The translations under genes were made by a program, and so were the position numbers. This document shows positions 33,682-41,436 of a stretch of 64,000 bases of DNA, in pieces. Every line of letters begins with the position of its first letter. Position 1 is the stretch's first letter. The notes under the pieces were generated by a model that saw nothing but the letters and a program-made list of their open reading frames with translations, made no database searches and was not told the DNA's origin. Source of the DNA: Streptomyces niveus (GTDB taxonomy: Bacteria; Actinomycetota; Actinomycetes; Streptomycetales; Streptomycetaceae); the NCBI RefSeq assembly GCF_002009175.1, contig NZ_CP018047.1:7493001-7557000 (forward strand), given 5' to 3'.

Positions 33682-34251
33682 TCAGCGGGTCGGGTTCGGC
33701 CCGGACGGGGTCGGCGGCGCGGGCGGCAGAGCGCTGGCCGTCGCATGTGCGGCTATCTCCGACGGGGTCGGCGGACGACGGGGGCGGTCGTCGACGTGGT
33801 CGGCGTCGTGGCTCATGCCCCCGGCGGCGACGTCCAGTTGGGCGCTGGCATCACGGAGGGTCTGTTCCAGGCCGTGGTGGGTGTGGTGGACTGCGGCCTG
33901 CTGTTCGTCGGTCGGTTCGTACGCGTCGAGGGTGTGCAGGGCGCCGAGCTGGGCGACGGCCTGCCCGAGGCCGGCGAGGGCGAGGCCGACGGGAATCGCG
34001 GCGCGTGCCACCGCGGCGGTGCCGCGGCGCAGTTCCGGTGTGTGCTGGTGAGGGTGTCGGGCGGTTTCGTCGAGCTGCCACGTCACCGCGTAGGTCAAGT
34101 CGTCGAGCAGTTCCGCGAGGTTGGACGTCTCGTCGCCGAGTCTGCTCTGCAGGTGCCCGGCGGGTGTGGAGGCCGCGGCGGCGACAGCACGGGCACGGTC
34201 CCTGAGGCGGGTGGCCAGGATCCGCAGGTGGGCGGGATTGTCGAGATCCAA
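33682..34251 (-). CDS. Hypothetical helical protein, paralogue of 34280-34843
   Basis: 189 residues, all helical. DLDNPAHLRILATRLRDRAR, LDDLTYAVTWQLDETARHPH, ELRRGTAAVARAAIPVGLAL and AGLGQAVAQLGALHTLDAYE align in order with the next protein upstream (VDFDEAGHLHMVMNELAGIA, ... QLREGTTALAHAATPTGRAL, AALGEAVTATGHLHHLA). TTG start with GGAG ten bases upstream. Such antiparallel helical proteins resemble WXG100-like or ESX-substrate-sized folds in layout only; no WxG motif is present. Confidence 0.68.
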   Translation of the reverse strand: MDLDNPAHLRILATRLRDRARAVAAAASTPAGHLQSRLGDETSNLAELLDDLTYAVTWQLDETARHPHQHTPELRRGTAAVARAAIPVGLALAGLGQAVAQLGALHTLDAYEPTDEQQAAVHHTHHGLEQTLRDASAQLDVAAGGMSHDADHVDDRPRRPPTPSEIAAHATASALPPAPPTPSGPNPTR

Positions 34252-34279
34252 CGGGAAGACACTCCAGGACACGAAGGGG

Positions 34280-34843
34280 TCAGCGGCCGTGCCCCCGGTG
34301 CGAGGAGGACGCCGCCGGGACGGGAAGCGTGGTGAGAGCCGAAGGCGCGGCCGGTGCCTGCGCGGTGAGCAGACGGTGTGCGTCCGCGCGGAGTTGCCGG
34401 GCGGCGGCGAACAGGTGGGCACGCGCCTGGGTGACGTGGACGCCCAGTACCTCGATGGTGTGCTGGAGGTCCTCCGCGTGCCCGGGGCCCGGTGGGCTGT
34501 GGGCGAGGTGGTGCAGGTGCCCGGTGGCGGTGACCGCTTCGCCGAGCGCGGCAAGGGCACGGCCGGTGGGTGTGGCGGCGTGGGCCAGGGCGGTGGTGCC
34601 TTCCCGCAACTGTGCTGTGTAGCGGCCGGGGTACCGGCGGGCTTGGCGGTCGCGGGTGGCGACGGTGTGGGAGAGGTAGGTGAAGTGGCGGGTCAGGTCC
34701 CGGATCGCGTCCTCCAGGTCCTCGGTCGTACTCGACCGTGAGGTCGGGTAGATCTGGGTGACGAGCGGGAGCCGGTCGGCGATGCCCGCCAGTTCGTTCA
34801 TGACCATGTGCAGGTGGCCGGCCTCGTCGAAGTCGACGGCCAG
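34280..34843 (-). CDS. Hypothetical helical protein, probable CTG start
   Basis: 187 residues, tandem paralogue of 33682-34251. Aligning the two N-termini (DFDEAGHL with DLDNPAHL) puts the start at or near CTG 34843, which has AAGG five bases upstream; no ATG, GTG or TTG fits (the first ATG is within the helix). An AGGAG further upstream is followed by CTAGAA and would not give this frame a normal start. Helical through its length with a Pro/Ser tail. Function unknown. Confidence 0.62.
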   Translation of the reverse strand: MAVDFDEAGHLHMVMNELAGIADRLPLVTQIYPTSRSSTTEDLEDAIRDLTRHFTYLSHTVATRDRQARRYPGRYTAQLREGTTALAHAATPTGRALAALGEAVTATGHLHHLAHSPPGPGHAEDLQHTIEVLGVHVTQARAHLFAAARQLRADAHRLLTAQAPAAPSALTTLPVPAASSSHRGHGR

Positions 34844-34904
34844 GGTGACCTTCTTCGGTTCTAGGGAACTCCTCGCGTCCGGTGAGCACGCTCGGCGTCG
34901 GCCT

Positions 34905-35282
34905 CTAGCGGCGTCGGCCGGATACGTTCGTCGGCGGCGCAGGCGTCGGCAGGGCGCCGGCCGACGAGTGCGTGACCCGGACGGAGCGTTCGGGGGGCGA
35001 TGTGGTGAGGGCGCGCATCCGGTCGACGGCGAGGTGCAGGTCCTCATTCAGCCGCCGGATGTCGACGGCGGCTTCCTCGAAGTCCTGGGCGAGGTCGAAC
35101 CCGTCGTCCGCGTCGGACTCCTTGGCCTTCTCACCGGTGGCTTCGAAGAAGTCCGCGAGGCGTTCCAGGGCACCTTCGACCGGGTCAAGAATCTCCTCGA
35201 CCAGGTCGGCGGCCTGGTCGTAGGTCTCGGTGCCTTGGAGCTGGTCGGTCAGGGCGAGAAGGTGACGTCCGTGCTCGCTCAC
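34905..35282 (-). CDS. Hypothetical acidic helical protein
   Basis: 125 residues. A strongly acidic helical core (QAADLVEEILDPVEGALERL, then DADDGFDLAQDFEEAAVDIR) with a Pro/Arg tail. The GTG start overlaps the stop of 35279-35782 (GTGA). Third in a run of helical proteins (33682, 34280, 34905) next to ParB. No recognised domain. Confidence 0.68.
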   Translation of the reverse strand: MSEHGRHLLALTDQLQGTETYDQAADLVEEILDPVEGALERLADFFEATGEKAKESDADDGFDLAQDFEEAAVDIRRLNEDLHLAVDRMRALTTSPPERSVRVTHSSAGALPTPAPPTNVSGRRR

Positions 35283-35782
35283 AGGCCGGGGAGGTGGGCC
35301 TGGCCGCCGGCTTCGGTCCAGTTGAAGGCGACGCGCTCCAGTTCACCGAGGTAGACGATGTCGGGATAGGCGCGGAAGGCGTCCGCCCGCAGGTCGGCGT
35401 ATTCCTGTATCTCGGAGTCGGCTTCGTCGACCCGTGCCCGGTTACGCAGGGACAGCCGGCTCCACTGCAGGACGTCGGAGTCGGTCGCGCGGTCCATCCA
35501 CACCCAGATCCCGTTGCCCAGCTTCAGGATGTCCTGGGGGTGGAAGAGGGACCCGTTGCGTCTGCGGCGGGGGTTGCGGTGTTCGCCGAAGCCGGTGACA
35601 AGGCTCTGGGCGAGGGTGTCCAGGGCGGCGGCCCTGACACCCGGATCGAGGTCATCACGGGCGAGCTGCTCGCGAACGGCGTCGGTGAGCCGGTTCCTGT
35701 GGAACCGGCCGTCGGCATCGGTCAGATCGACCGCGGTCTGCTCGACGATGCCCCGCAGGCGGATGAGCGCGGGGGCTGTCAC
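35279..35782 (-). CDS. Hypothetical protein coupled to ParB
   Basis: 167 residues. LIRLRGIVEQTAVDLTDADG, HRNRLTDAVREQLARDDLDP, GSLFHPQDILKLGNGIWVWM and RLSLRNRARVDEADSEIQEY are seen; mixed alpha/beta. The GTG start overlaps the ParB stop (GTGA), so it is made with ParB. This pattern is common in actinomycete elements where a small protein follows ParB; a partition or regulatory accessory role is inferred from position only. Confidence 0.7.
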   Translation of the reverse strand: MTAPALIRLRGIVEQTAVDLTDADGRFHRNRLTDAVREQLARDDLDPGVRAAALDTLAQSLVTGFGEHRNPRRRRNGSLFHPQDILKLGNGIWVWMDRATDSDVLQWSRLSLRNRARVDEADSEIQEYADLRADAFRAYPDIVYLGELERVAFNWTEAGGQAHLPGL

Positions 35783-36591
35783 GGCAGGTCACGCTCCTGC
35801 CAGACCTGGTCCATCTCCGACAGCGCGGTCATGGCGTGCGCGATCGTCTCCCGGGTGATGGGCCCGGACCCGGCGAACGCGGGGTCGTACCGGGCGAACG
35901 TACGGGTGCCACGGGCCTGGGCGAGCGGCGGGACGAGCTCATCCAGCAGGCGGGTGGCGACCCGGCGCTGCCGCTTGTCCTCCTCGACCCGCTCGGTGCG
36001 CTCCGCCCACGCCCCGGCCAGCGTCAGCGCGCCCTCGACGACGCGTTCGGCCAGTTCCGGGTCTTCCTCCCGCAGCCGGGCGAGCTGGACCTCGGCGGAG
36101 TTGGCCTTGGCCTTGTTCTCCCGCGCGAGGGCATACGCCTCGTCCAGGCCCATGGCGCCGTTGATGACGGCTTCCACGAGGTCTGCGGCGTGCAGCAGCA
36201 CAATGTTGGCCTGGCTGATCCGCCCCAGGGACAGGCCCGTCCGTTCAGAGACTGAGCGTGTGGTCTGCTCAGCGTCTGAGCCTGGCGGATGCTCAGACTC
36301 TGAGCGTGCTTTTGCGGAGATCATCGCCGCCTGACCTCTGCTGATGTTGCGGCGACGAAGGTTCACGGCGAGGGCGTAGCCGCTCGGGTCGCTTCCTTCG
36401 TAGGTCACGAACGCCGGTTCGACGGAGGCGGCTTCGCACGCCTGGAGCCTGCCGCGTCCGTCGAGGAGGCGGCCCTGGGGATCCAGAACGATGGGGTGGA
36501 GCAGGCCGCGTTCCTGAATGTCGTCGGCGAGGGCGCGCAGCTCGTCTTCGTCGAGTGGGGGAAAGAGCGTGGTGATCGGGTGAGCTTCGAT
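35779..36591 (-). CDS. ParB/Spo0J-like DNA-binding protein, ATC start
   Basis: 270 residues. The N-terminal ParB nuclease/CTPase-like domain: HPITTLFPPLDEDELRALAD, then GLLHPIVLDPQGRLLDGRGR, then CEAASVEPAFVTYEGSDPSG. LRRRNISRGQAAMISAKARS and LSLGRISQANIVLLHAADLV follow, the ParB helix-turn-helix region. The first 61 residues lie upstream of the first canonical codon (GTG 36408), so initiation must be at a near-cognate codon: ATC 36591, seven bases after AGGAG (an ATC at 36594 is adjacent). No ParA gene was found. Such ParB proteins can also regulate element transcription. Confidence 0.88.
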   Translation of the reverse strand: MEAHPITTLFPPLDEDELRALADDIQERGLLHPIVLDPQGRLLDGRGRLQACEAASVEPAFVTYEGSDPSGYALAVNLRRRNISRGQAAMISAKARSESEHPPGSDAEQTTRSVSERTGLSLGRISQANIVLLHAADLVEAVINGAMGLDEAYALARENKAKANSAEVQLARLREEDPELAERVVEGALTLAGAWAERTERVEEDKRQRRVATRLLDELVPPLAQARGTRTFARYDPAFAGSGPITRETIAHAMTALSEMDQVWQERDLP

Positions 36592-36673
36592 GATGGGGCT
36601 CCTGGTGGTGCGGGGAAGGGTTGCTGGCGCCGGGGTTCAGGGAGGACGCGGGTCCGGCGGGAAGGTACGGCGG

Positions 36674-37240
36674 TCAGTGGTGGCGGCTGCCCGGCCCGGG
36701 CAGCGGGGACGGCGCGATCTGCTGCCGGGAGGGTTCGGGGAAGAAGCGGTGGAGGCCGAGGTGGTCGTTGAGTTCCGTGGCAGCGTCGCGGAGCGATTCC
36801 GATGCGCGTCGCAGGTAGGCGCGGGCCGTGGCGTGGTCGATGACCATGCGGTTTGCCTGGTAGTGCCGGTCGGTCGTCCCGGTGGCCGCCATGGAGAGCG
36901 CGGTCTCGGCGGTCTCGGCGAAGTGCGGTGCTGCGTGGCTCGACAGGGTGGCCGCTGTGGCGAGGTGGGTGAGGACGGCTCGGCCGGCGCGGGTGGTGCT
37001 GTGAGGGCTTTGGGCGAAGTCGGCGGCCAGCCGTACGACGTCGCGGGAAAGGTCCTGTGCAGCGGCGGCATGCTGGACCAGATCGGCGTACGCCGGGGTG
37101 CTTGGGACACGGCCGGTGTCGTCCAGCAGCTGCCACTGCTCGGCGGCGTCGAGGAGCTTGGCCTTCATCCCGTCGAGCACGCCGATCAGGCGCAGGACCT
37201 CGTCGCGGGGCATCAGCTGGTGCCGGGCATCAGGATTCAT
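36674..37240 (-). CDS. Hypothetical helical protein
   Basis: 188 residues, all helical (MPRDEVLRLIGVLDGMKAKL, YADLVQHAAAAQDLSRDVVR, RAYLRRASESLRDAATELND). Its C-terminal sequence SLRDAATELNDHLGLHRFF resembles the ending part of the protein at 37230-37775 (DQISSHHHFFTPATD). The start overlaps that gene by 11 bp. Function unknown. Confidence 0.68.
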   Translation of the reverse strand: MNPDARHQLMPRDEVLRLIGVLDGMKAKLLDAAEQWQLLDDTGRVPSTPAYADLVQHAAAAQDLSRDVVRLAADFAQSPHSTTRAGRAVLTHLATAATLSSHAAPHFAETAETALSMAATGTTDRHYQANRMVIDHATARAYLRRASESLRDAATELNDHLGLHRFFPEPSRQQIAPSPLPGPGSRHH

Positions 37241-37775
37241 GAACGTGCGGACTCTTGTCTGTTGGGCCGTCAGTTCGTGTGGGCGTGTCGGCGGTGGGGT
37301 TGCCGCCCAGCAGAGAAGCGTTGGTCTTGAACTGGTTCGCGGTGGCGTAGATCGCGGTGCGAGCGTGCTCGATGTTCTGCTGCAAGACCGGGAGCAGACT
37401 TTCCGGGGCTTCGATCTGCGCGTCCGTGGCGGGCGTGAAGAAATGGTGGTGGGAGCTGATCTGGTCCATGGCCTTGGCAAGGTAGTGGTGGGCGAGCCCC
37501 AGAGGCGACGCACATCGGCGAATGGCCGTCGCGTGCATGTCGCGGTTGTCGCCCTTGCCGTTGAAACTGGTGACCAGGTCATTGGCGAGGCAACCCGATT
37601 CCCAGGTGATCTGTACGAGCGCCGCACCGATCGCGTTGCTGATGGCCTCGCCCTGTCCTTTGGCGACGGACTGCGGGAGGTGGTCTGCGGACCATTCGAG
37701 GCTCCGCGCCGCTGCACGGAGGTAGTCGGGGTTGGTTCTACGGATTTCATAGGGGTGGGTGGAGGTGTCGTACAT
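37230..37775 (-). CDS. Hypothetical protein, lower GC than neighbours
   Basis: 181 residues: YLRAAARSLEWSADHLPQSV, LVQITWESGCLANDLVTSFN, LGLAHHYLAKAMDQISSHHH. Helical. More A/T at third codon positions than its neighbours, suggesting a more recent arrival or low expression. AGGA lies before the ATG. It follows the VirB4-like gene after a 63-bp gap, so it is the first of the ParB-region genes. Confidence 0.68.
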   Translation of the reverse strand: MYDTSTHPYEIRRTNPDYLRAAARSLEWSADHLPQSVAKGQGEAISNAIGAALVQITWESGCLANDLVTSFNGKGDNRDMHATAIRRCASPLGLAHHYLAKAMDQISSHHHFFTPATDAQIEAPESLLPVLQQNIEHARTAIYATANQFKTNASLLGGNPTADTPTRTDGPTDKSPHVHES

Positions 37776-37838
37776 CCCTGTCCTGTGTGTATCCCTGAGT
37801 CGGCCGGGACCGGCTGATTTGCGGAACCTGTCAAGTTT

Positions 37839-39353
37839 TCAGTTCATGCGGGCGTCGGTGTCGAAGAGTGCCAGTTCGTGGGGGTGGAGCTGGTGCTGGA
37901 CGATGAAGGACCGGCCGGCGACTTTCCACAGGCCACGGCCGCGGTTGAGGTGGGCGATGGCGTCCATCTCGACGCCTGTGAGGCCGAGGAGGGAGGCGGC
38001 GGCGTGGAGCTGGTCGGTTTCCTGGCGGTAGATGATGCGGGTGGAGCAGTCCGCGAGGAGCCCTTCGGCCAGTGCCCGGCCTTGTGATCCGGCGTCGCCT
38101 GCGGTGAGGAGGTCGGACAGGCGGTGGATGACCATGAGGTTGGCGATGCCGAGGCCGCGGGAGAGTTTCCACTGGGCCTGCATGCGCTGCAGGAGGCCGG
38201 GGTGGCGCATGAGGCGCCAGGCTTCGTCGTAGACGATCCAGCGCCTGCCGCCGTTCGGGTCGGTGAGGGCGGATTCCATCCAGGCGCTCGCGCAGGTCAT
38301 CGCGAGGACGAGGGCGGTGTCGTCGCCTGAGCCGCCGAGGCGGGACAGGTCGATGGTGAGCATCGGCGCGGCGGGGTCGAAGGCGACGGTGGAGGGGGCG
38401 TCGAACATGCCGGCCAGGTCACCGTGGACCAGTCTGCGCAGGGCGTGGGCGAGATCGCGGGCGGCGTCGCCGAGGTGCCCGGACATCATTCCGGCGGCCT
38501 CGTCCAGCGTGCTGGGGTTGTTGAGGGCGGTGGCGATGTCGCCGAGCAGCGGTACCTGGTTGCCGCGGGCGGCGTGGGTGACGACCGTGTCGAGGGCGAC
38601 GTCGAGCGCGGTGTGCTCCATCGGCATCAGGTCCCGCCCGAGGACGGTCCGGGCCAGTGAACCGAGCAGCAGCAGGCGCCGTTTGCGGATCTCGCCCGCC
38701 CAGTCCGTCTCCGATACGGAGGCGGGGCGCGGGGCCGCGTCCAGTGGGTTCAGCTTGCCGGGGAGCCCCGGTCCCAGGGCGACGGACGTGCCGCCCAGCG
38801 CGCTCGCGACGGGTGTCCATTCGCCTTTGGGGTCGCACGGGACGTAGACGCGGTAGCCGAACGCCACGGAGCGCAGCGCGAAGGACTTGGCCAGGGCGCT
38901 CTTGCCCTGGCCGATCACCCCGGCCAGCAGGATGTTGGGGTTGGTGAAGCCCTCGATCTTCCCGTAGAGGGCGAACGGGTCGAACACGAAGCTCGCTTCG
39001 GCGTGGACGTCACGGCCGACGTAGATGCCCTCCGCGCCGAGCCCGCCTTCGGCGAGGAACGGATAGGCCCCGGCGGCGACGGCGGTGGTCATCCGGTGGG
39101 CCGGCAGGCGCAGCCTGTTCCCGCGGGCGGAGCTGGACCCGGGTCGTCCGCCCGCCGGATACAGCGGTGCCGGTGTCTCGTGGTCGGCTGGCGTACTGCC
39201 GGTGGTGTGGGCGGCGGTTTCGGTGCGGGCTTTGGCGGTGGCTTCGGCGAGCCGGCGGCGGGCTGCCTTCTTGCTGGCGCGGTCGGTGCCGTGGGGGGTG
39301 AACAGCGGGCTGGCGGAGGCGCGTCGGGCGCGGCGGGAGGGGCGGTGGTTCAT
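37839..39353 (-). CDS. VirB4/TraC-like conjugation ATPase
   Basis: 504 residues, the length of the C-terminal ATPase portion of VirB4 proteins. A basic N-terminus (RPSRRARRASASPLF) precedes NPNILLAGVIGQGKSALAKS (Walker A at about 143-150), VYVPCDPKGEWTPVASALGG, PMLTIDLSRLGGSGDDTALV, GRRWIVYDEAWRLMRHPGLL (Walker B, the typical VirB4 YDEAW), LSRGLGIANLMVIHRLSDLL and ADCSTRIIYRQETDQLHAAA. It would energise assembly or substrate passage of the type IV channel at the inner face of the membrane. The ATG overlaps the stop of the small gene before it (ATGA). Confidence 0.93.
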   Translation of the reverse strand: MNHRPSRRARRASASPLFTPHGTDRASKKAARRRLAEATAKARTETAAHTTGSTPADHETPAPLYPAGGRPGSSSARGNRLRLPAHRMTTAVAAGAYPFLAEGGLGAEGIYVGRDVHAEASFVFDPFALYGKIEGFTNPNILLAGVIGQGKSALAKSFALRSVAFGYRVYVPCDPKGEWTPVASALGGTSVALGPGLPGKLNPLDAAPRPASVSETDWAGEIRKRRLLLLGSLARTVLGRDLMPMEHTALDVALDTVVTHAARGNQVPLLGDIATALNNPSTLDEAAGMMSGHLGDAARDLAHALRRLVHGDLAGMFDAPSTVAFDPAAPMLTIDLSRLGGSGDDTALVLAMTCASAWMESALTDPNGGRRWIVYDEAWRLMRHPGLLQRMQAQWKLSRGLGIANLMVIHRLSDLLTAGDAGSQGRALAEGLLADCSTRIIYRQETDQLHAAASLLGLTGVEMDAIAHLNRGRGLWKVAGRSFIVQHQLHPHELALFDTDARMN

Positions 39354-39814
39354 CGGATGCAGGTGGTGGTGTGGCCGTGGAGCGGGGTGTTGAGGTCGGT
39401 GGGGGTGGTCTTGCGGCGGATCGTGTGCCCGGCGGCGAGGTGCCGCTGGCAGATGGTCAGCACGGGCGGTCCTTCCGGCAGCTGCTCCGGATGGCACTCC
39501 GACGCCGCTGCGGTACTGGTGGTGGCGGGCAGCAGGTGGAAGGCGTCGTGAACCGCGGTGGTGGCCTGCCACAACCGGGTGTGGGCGGTGGCGAGTTGGC
39601 GGCCTGCGGCCGGGTGCGGCGGGCGCGCCGTCTCGGCGATCTGGTCGAGGAGCCGGTGCAGGGCGGTGAGGTGGGCGTGGAGTACGTCGAGGTGGGGGCG
39701 GCCCACCGGTTCCGGAGGTTCTGAGCGTTCCTGGGCGCGGGTGTGGTGGCGGATACCGGCGGTCGAAGCACGCAGGTAGGGGTGCGCGTCGTCGGCACGC
39801 GGGGGAGAGGTCAA
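39350..39814 (-). CDS. Hypothetical protein between SCO6880-like and VirB4-like genes
   Basis: 154 residues. Helical N-terminus (LDVLHAHLTALHRLLDQIAE, TAHTRLWQATTAVHDAFHLL), then PPVLTICQRHLAAGHTIRRK with two Cys near the end. AAGGA lies six bases before the TTG start. Its conserved position between two transfer ATPase-type genes and four-base overlap with VirB4 suggest a transfer accessory role. Confidence 0.7.
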   Translation of the reverse strand: MTSPPRADDAHPYLRASTAGIRHHTRAQERSEPPEPVGRPHLDVLHAHLTALHRLLDQIAETARPPHPAAGRQLATAHTRLWQATTAVHDAFHLLPATTSTAAASECHPEQLPEGPPVLTICQRHLAAGHTIRRKTTPTDLNTPLHGHTTTCIR

Positions 39815-39881
39815 AGGGGTTCCTTCCTGCCGGGAGGGCAGGGGTATCGGCGCTGGGCGCTGGTGGTGCGGTGCCTGGTCG

Positions 39882-41354
39882 TCAGAGGGCGGTGCGGGCC
39901 AGGGGGAGGGCGGCGAGGGTGAAGGCGTCGGGCTGCTGGAAGTTGAGCCGTCTCAGGTCGACGCCGGCGGTGACGGCGGCGGTCTCGATCTGCGCGCACG
40001 CGGCGTCGAGGAGGGCGTCGGTGTCGGCGGTGACGGTGACGAGCCCGGTGAGGGCGACGTCGGCGTGCCCAGCGATGAGCTGCCGTTCGCGCTGTTTCAC
40101 ATCCGCGTACTCGACGGAGTCCTCTTCGCTGTCGACCTGTCCGCGGCGGGTGCGTTCGTTGGCGTCGGCGATGATCGCGGACTTCGTCCGCTGGACGTCC
40201 CGCAGCGCGGATTCGAGTCCCTGGGGCACGTAGATGAGGGACAGGGTGCGGCGGATCCCGGCGGTGAACATGAGCCCGTGGAGGAATCCGGCGCCCATCT
40301 CGGTGCGGGGCCAGTTCTCCACCCAGTAGGTGGTGTGGCGGGCGGTGTCGGTGGTCAGCCGGTCGTACTCCTCGACCTGGACGACAGGGCCGGCGGCTGC
40401 CGGGTCTGCTTCCGCCCGCCCGGACTGCGACCACTGCTGAAGAGCGGCGAGCGCTTTGGGGTCGTAGGCGGTGCGGATGACGGCCGCGATCTCGCGTGAA
40501 CTCAGCCACCCGGTGATCATGAGTCCCGCGTTGCGGGCGGCCTGCGCGATCGAGGCGGTGGTCTGCTCCATCACGGTGAACGCCCCCGGCAGCCCGCCGC
40601 CGGCCTGCGCGACCAGTCGCCTGGCGGCTTTGAGGTCGAGGCTGATGGCGAGGTAGGTCTCGTGCGGGGCGGCGGCCGGACCGGCGGCGGTCACCAGCTC
40701 GCCGTAGACCTGCCCGGCGACCGGTGCCTCGGCCCGGCCGTGCTGGGTCCAGTGGCGGGTCAGGGTGTCGCCGGAGTCGGGGACGGTGCGCTCCAGGACC
40801 TGCACGGTGGCGACGTGCCCGGTGCGGGCGATACCGGCCAGGGCGCGCCCCCACCCGTTGACCTGGTGGTTCTGGGTGGCCGGGTCGAGCAGGACGAACG
40901 CTCGGCTGCTGACGCGGGCAATCGCGGTCAGGGTCTGTGCGTGCGGGTCGTGGACGGCGGCGGCGCCGGTCGCGGAGTCGCCCGGAGTGACCACCCTGAG
41001 GGAGGCGGTGGTGCCCGGAAGGTGCAGGACACCGTCCCGGCGGGGGCGTGTGACGGGGCGGGCGAGCCACAGGATCTGGCCGGTGCGGCGGCGGTACGCG
41101 TAGCGGGCGACGACCGGAGCCCAGTCGATCAGCGAGCGGCCGTGCCGGCGGACCGTGACGAGTGCGGCGACCACCACCCACAGCGGGGTCATGACCAGGG
41201 CGCCGAGGAGCCCGGTGGAGACGACCGTCACCAGCAGCAGCGCCAGCGCGGCGGAGACGAGGACGAGTTGGGGAAGGGAGAGGCCGAGAAGAATCCCGCG
41301 GCGGGAGCGGTGCGGGAACTTCACCGTGACCGGAGCGACGGAGGGAACAGACAA
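39882..41354 (-). CDS. SCO6880-family type IV secretion-like membrane protein
   Basis: 490 residues, the usual SCO6880-family length. Two adjacent membrane segments (about residues 22-65: LLGLSLPQLVLVSAALALLL and GALVMTPLWVVVAALVTVRR) resemble the PrgI/VirB3-type anchor. A large cytoplasmic domain follows, with GVLHLPGTTASLRVVTPGDS, TLTAIARVSSRAFVLLDPAT, THETYLAISLDLKAARRL-like and YWVENWPRTEMGAGFLHGLM, and a C-terminal part like the inactive N-terminal region of VirB4 (VKQRERQLIAGHADVALTGL). In actinobacteria it occurs beside VirB4-, DUF6112- and NlpC/P60-type genes, as here. The TTG start has AGGA eight bases upstream. Confidence 0.9.
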   Translation of the reverse strand: MSVPSVAPVTVKFPHRSRRGILLGLSLPQLVLVSAALALLLVTVVSTGLLGALVMTPLWVVVAALVTVRRHGRSLIDWAPVVARYAYRRRTGQILWLARPVTRPRRDGVLHLPGTTASLRVVTPGDSATGAAAVHDPHAQTLTAIARVSSRAFVLLDPATQNHQVNGWGRALAGIARTGHVATVQVLERTVPDSGDTLTRHWTQHGRAEAPVAGQVYGELVTAAGPAAAPHETYLAISLDLKAARRLVAQAGGGLPGAFTVMEQTTASIAQAARNAGLMITGWLSSREIAAVIRTAYDPKALAALQQWSQSGRAEADPAAAGPVVQVEEYDRLTTDTARHTTYWVENWPRTEMGAGFLHGLMFTAGIRRTLSLIYVPQGLESALRDVQRTKSAIIADANERTRRGQVDSEEDSVEYADVKQRERQLIAGHADVALTGLVTVTADTDALLDAACAQIETAAVTAGVDLRRLNFQQPDAFTLAALPLARTAL

Positions 41355-41436
41355 GAGGCAGGTCCTGGGGGACTGGGCGGGGCCCGGGGACGGGGAAGTG
41401 TCGAGCACGTCCTCGCCCCCAGGATCGGGCGGACTA

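Noticed and set aside
39811..41181. Minus-strand open frame of 456 codons overlapping the SCO6880-like gene
   Set aside because: Arg/Pro/His-rich shadow; the other minus frame has membrane segments and the family pattern.
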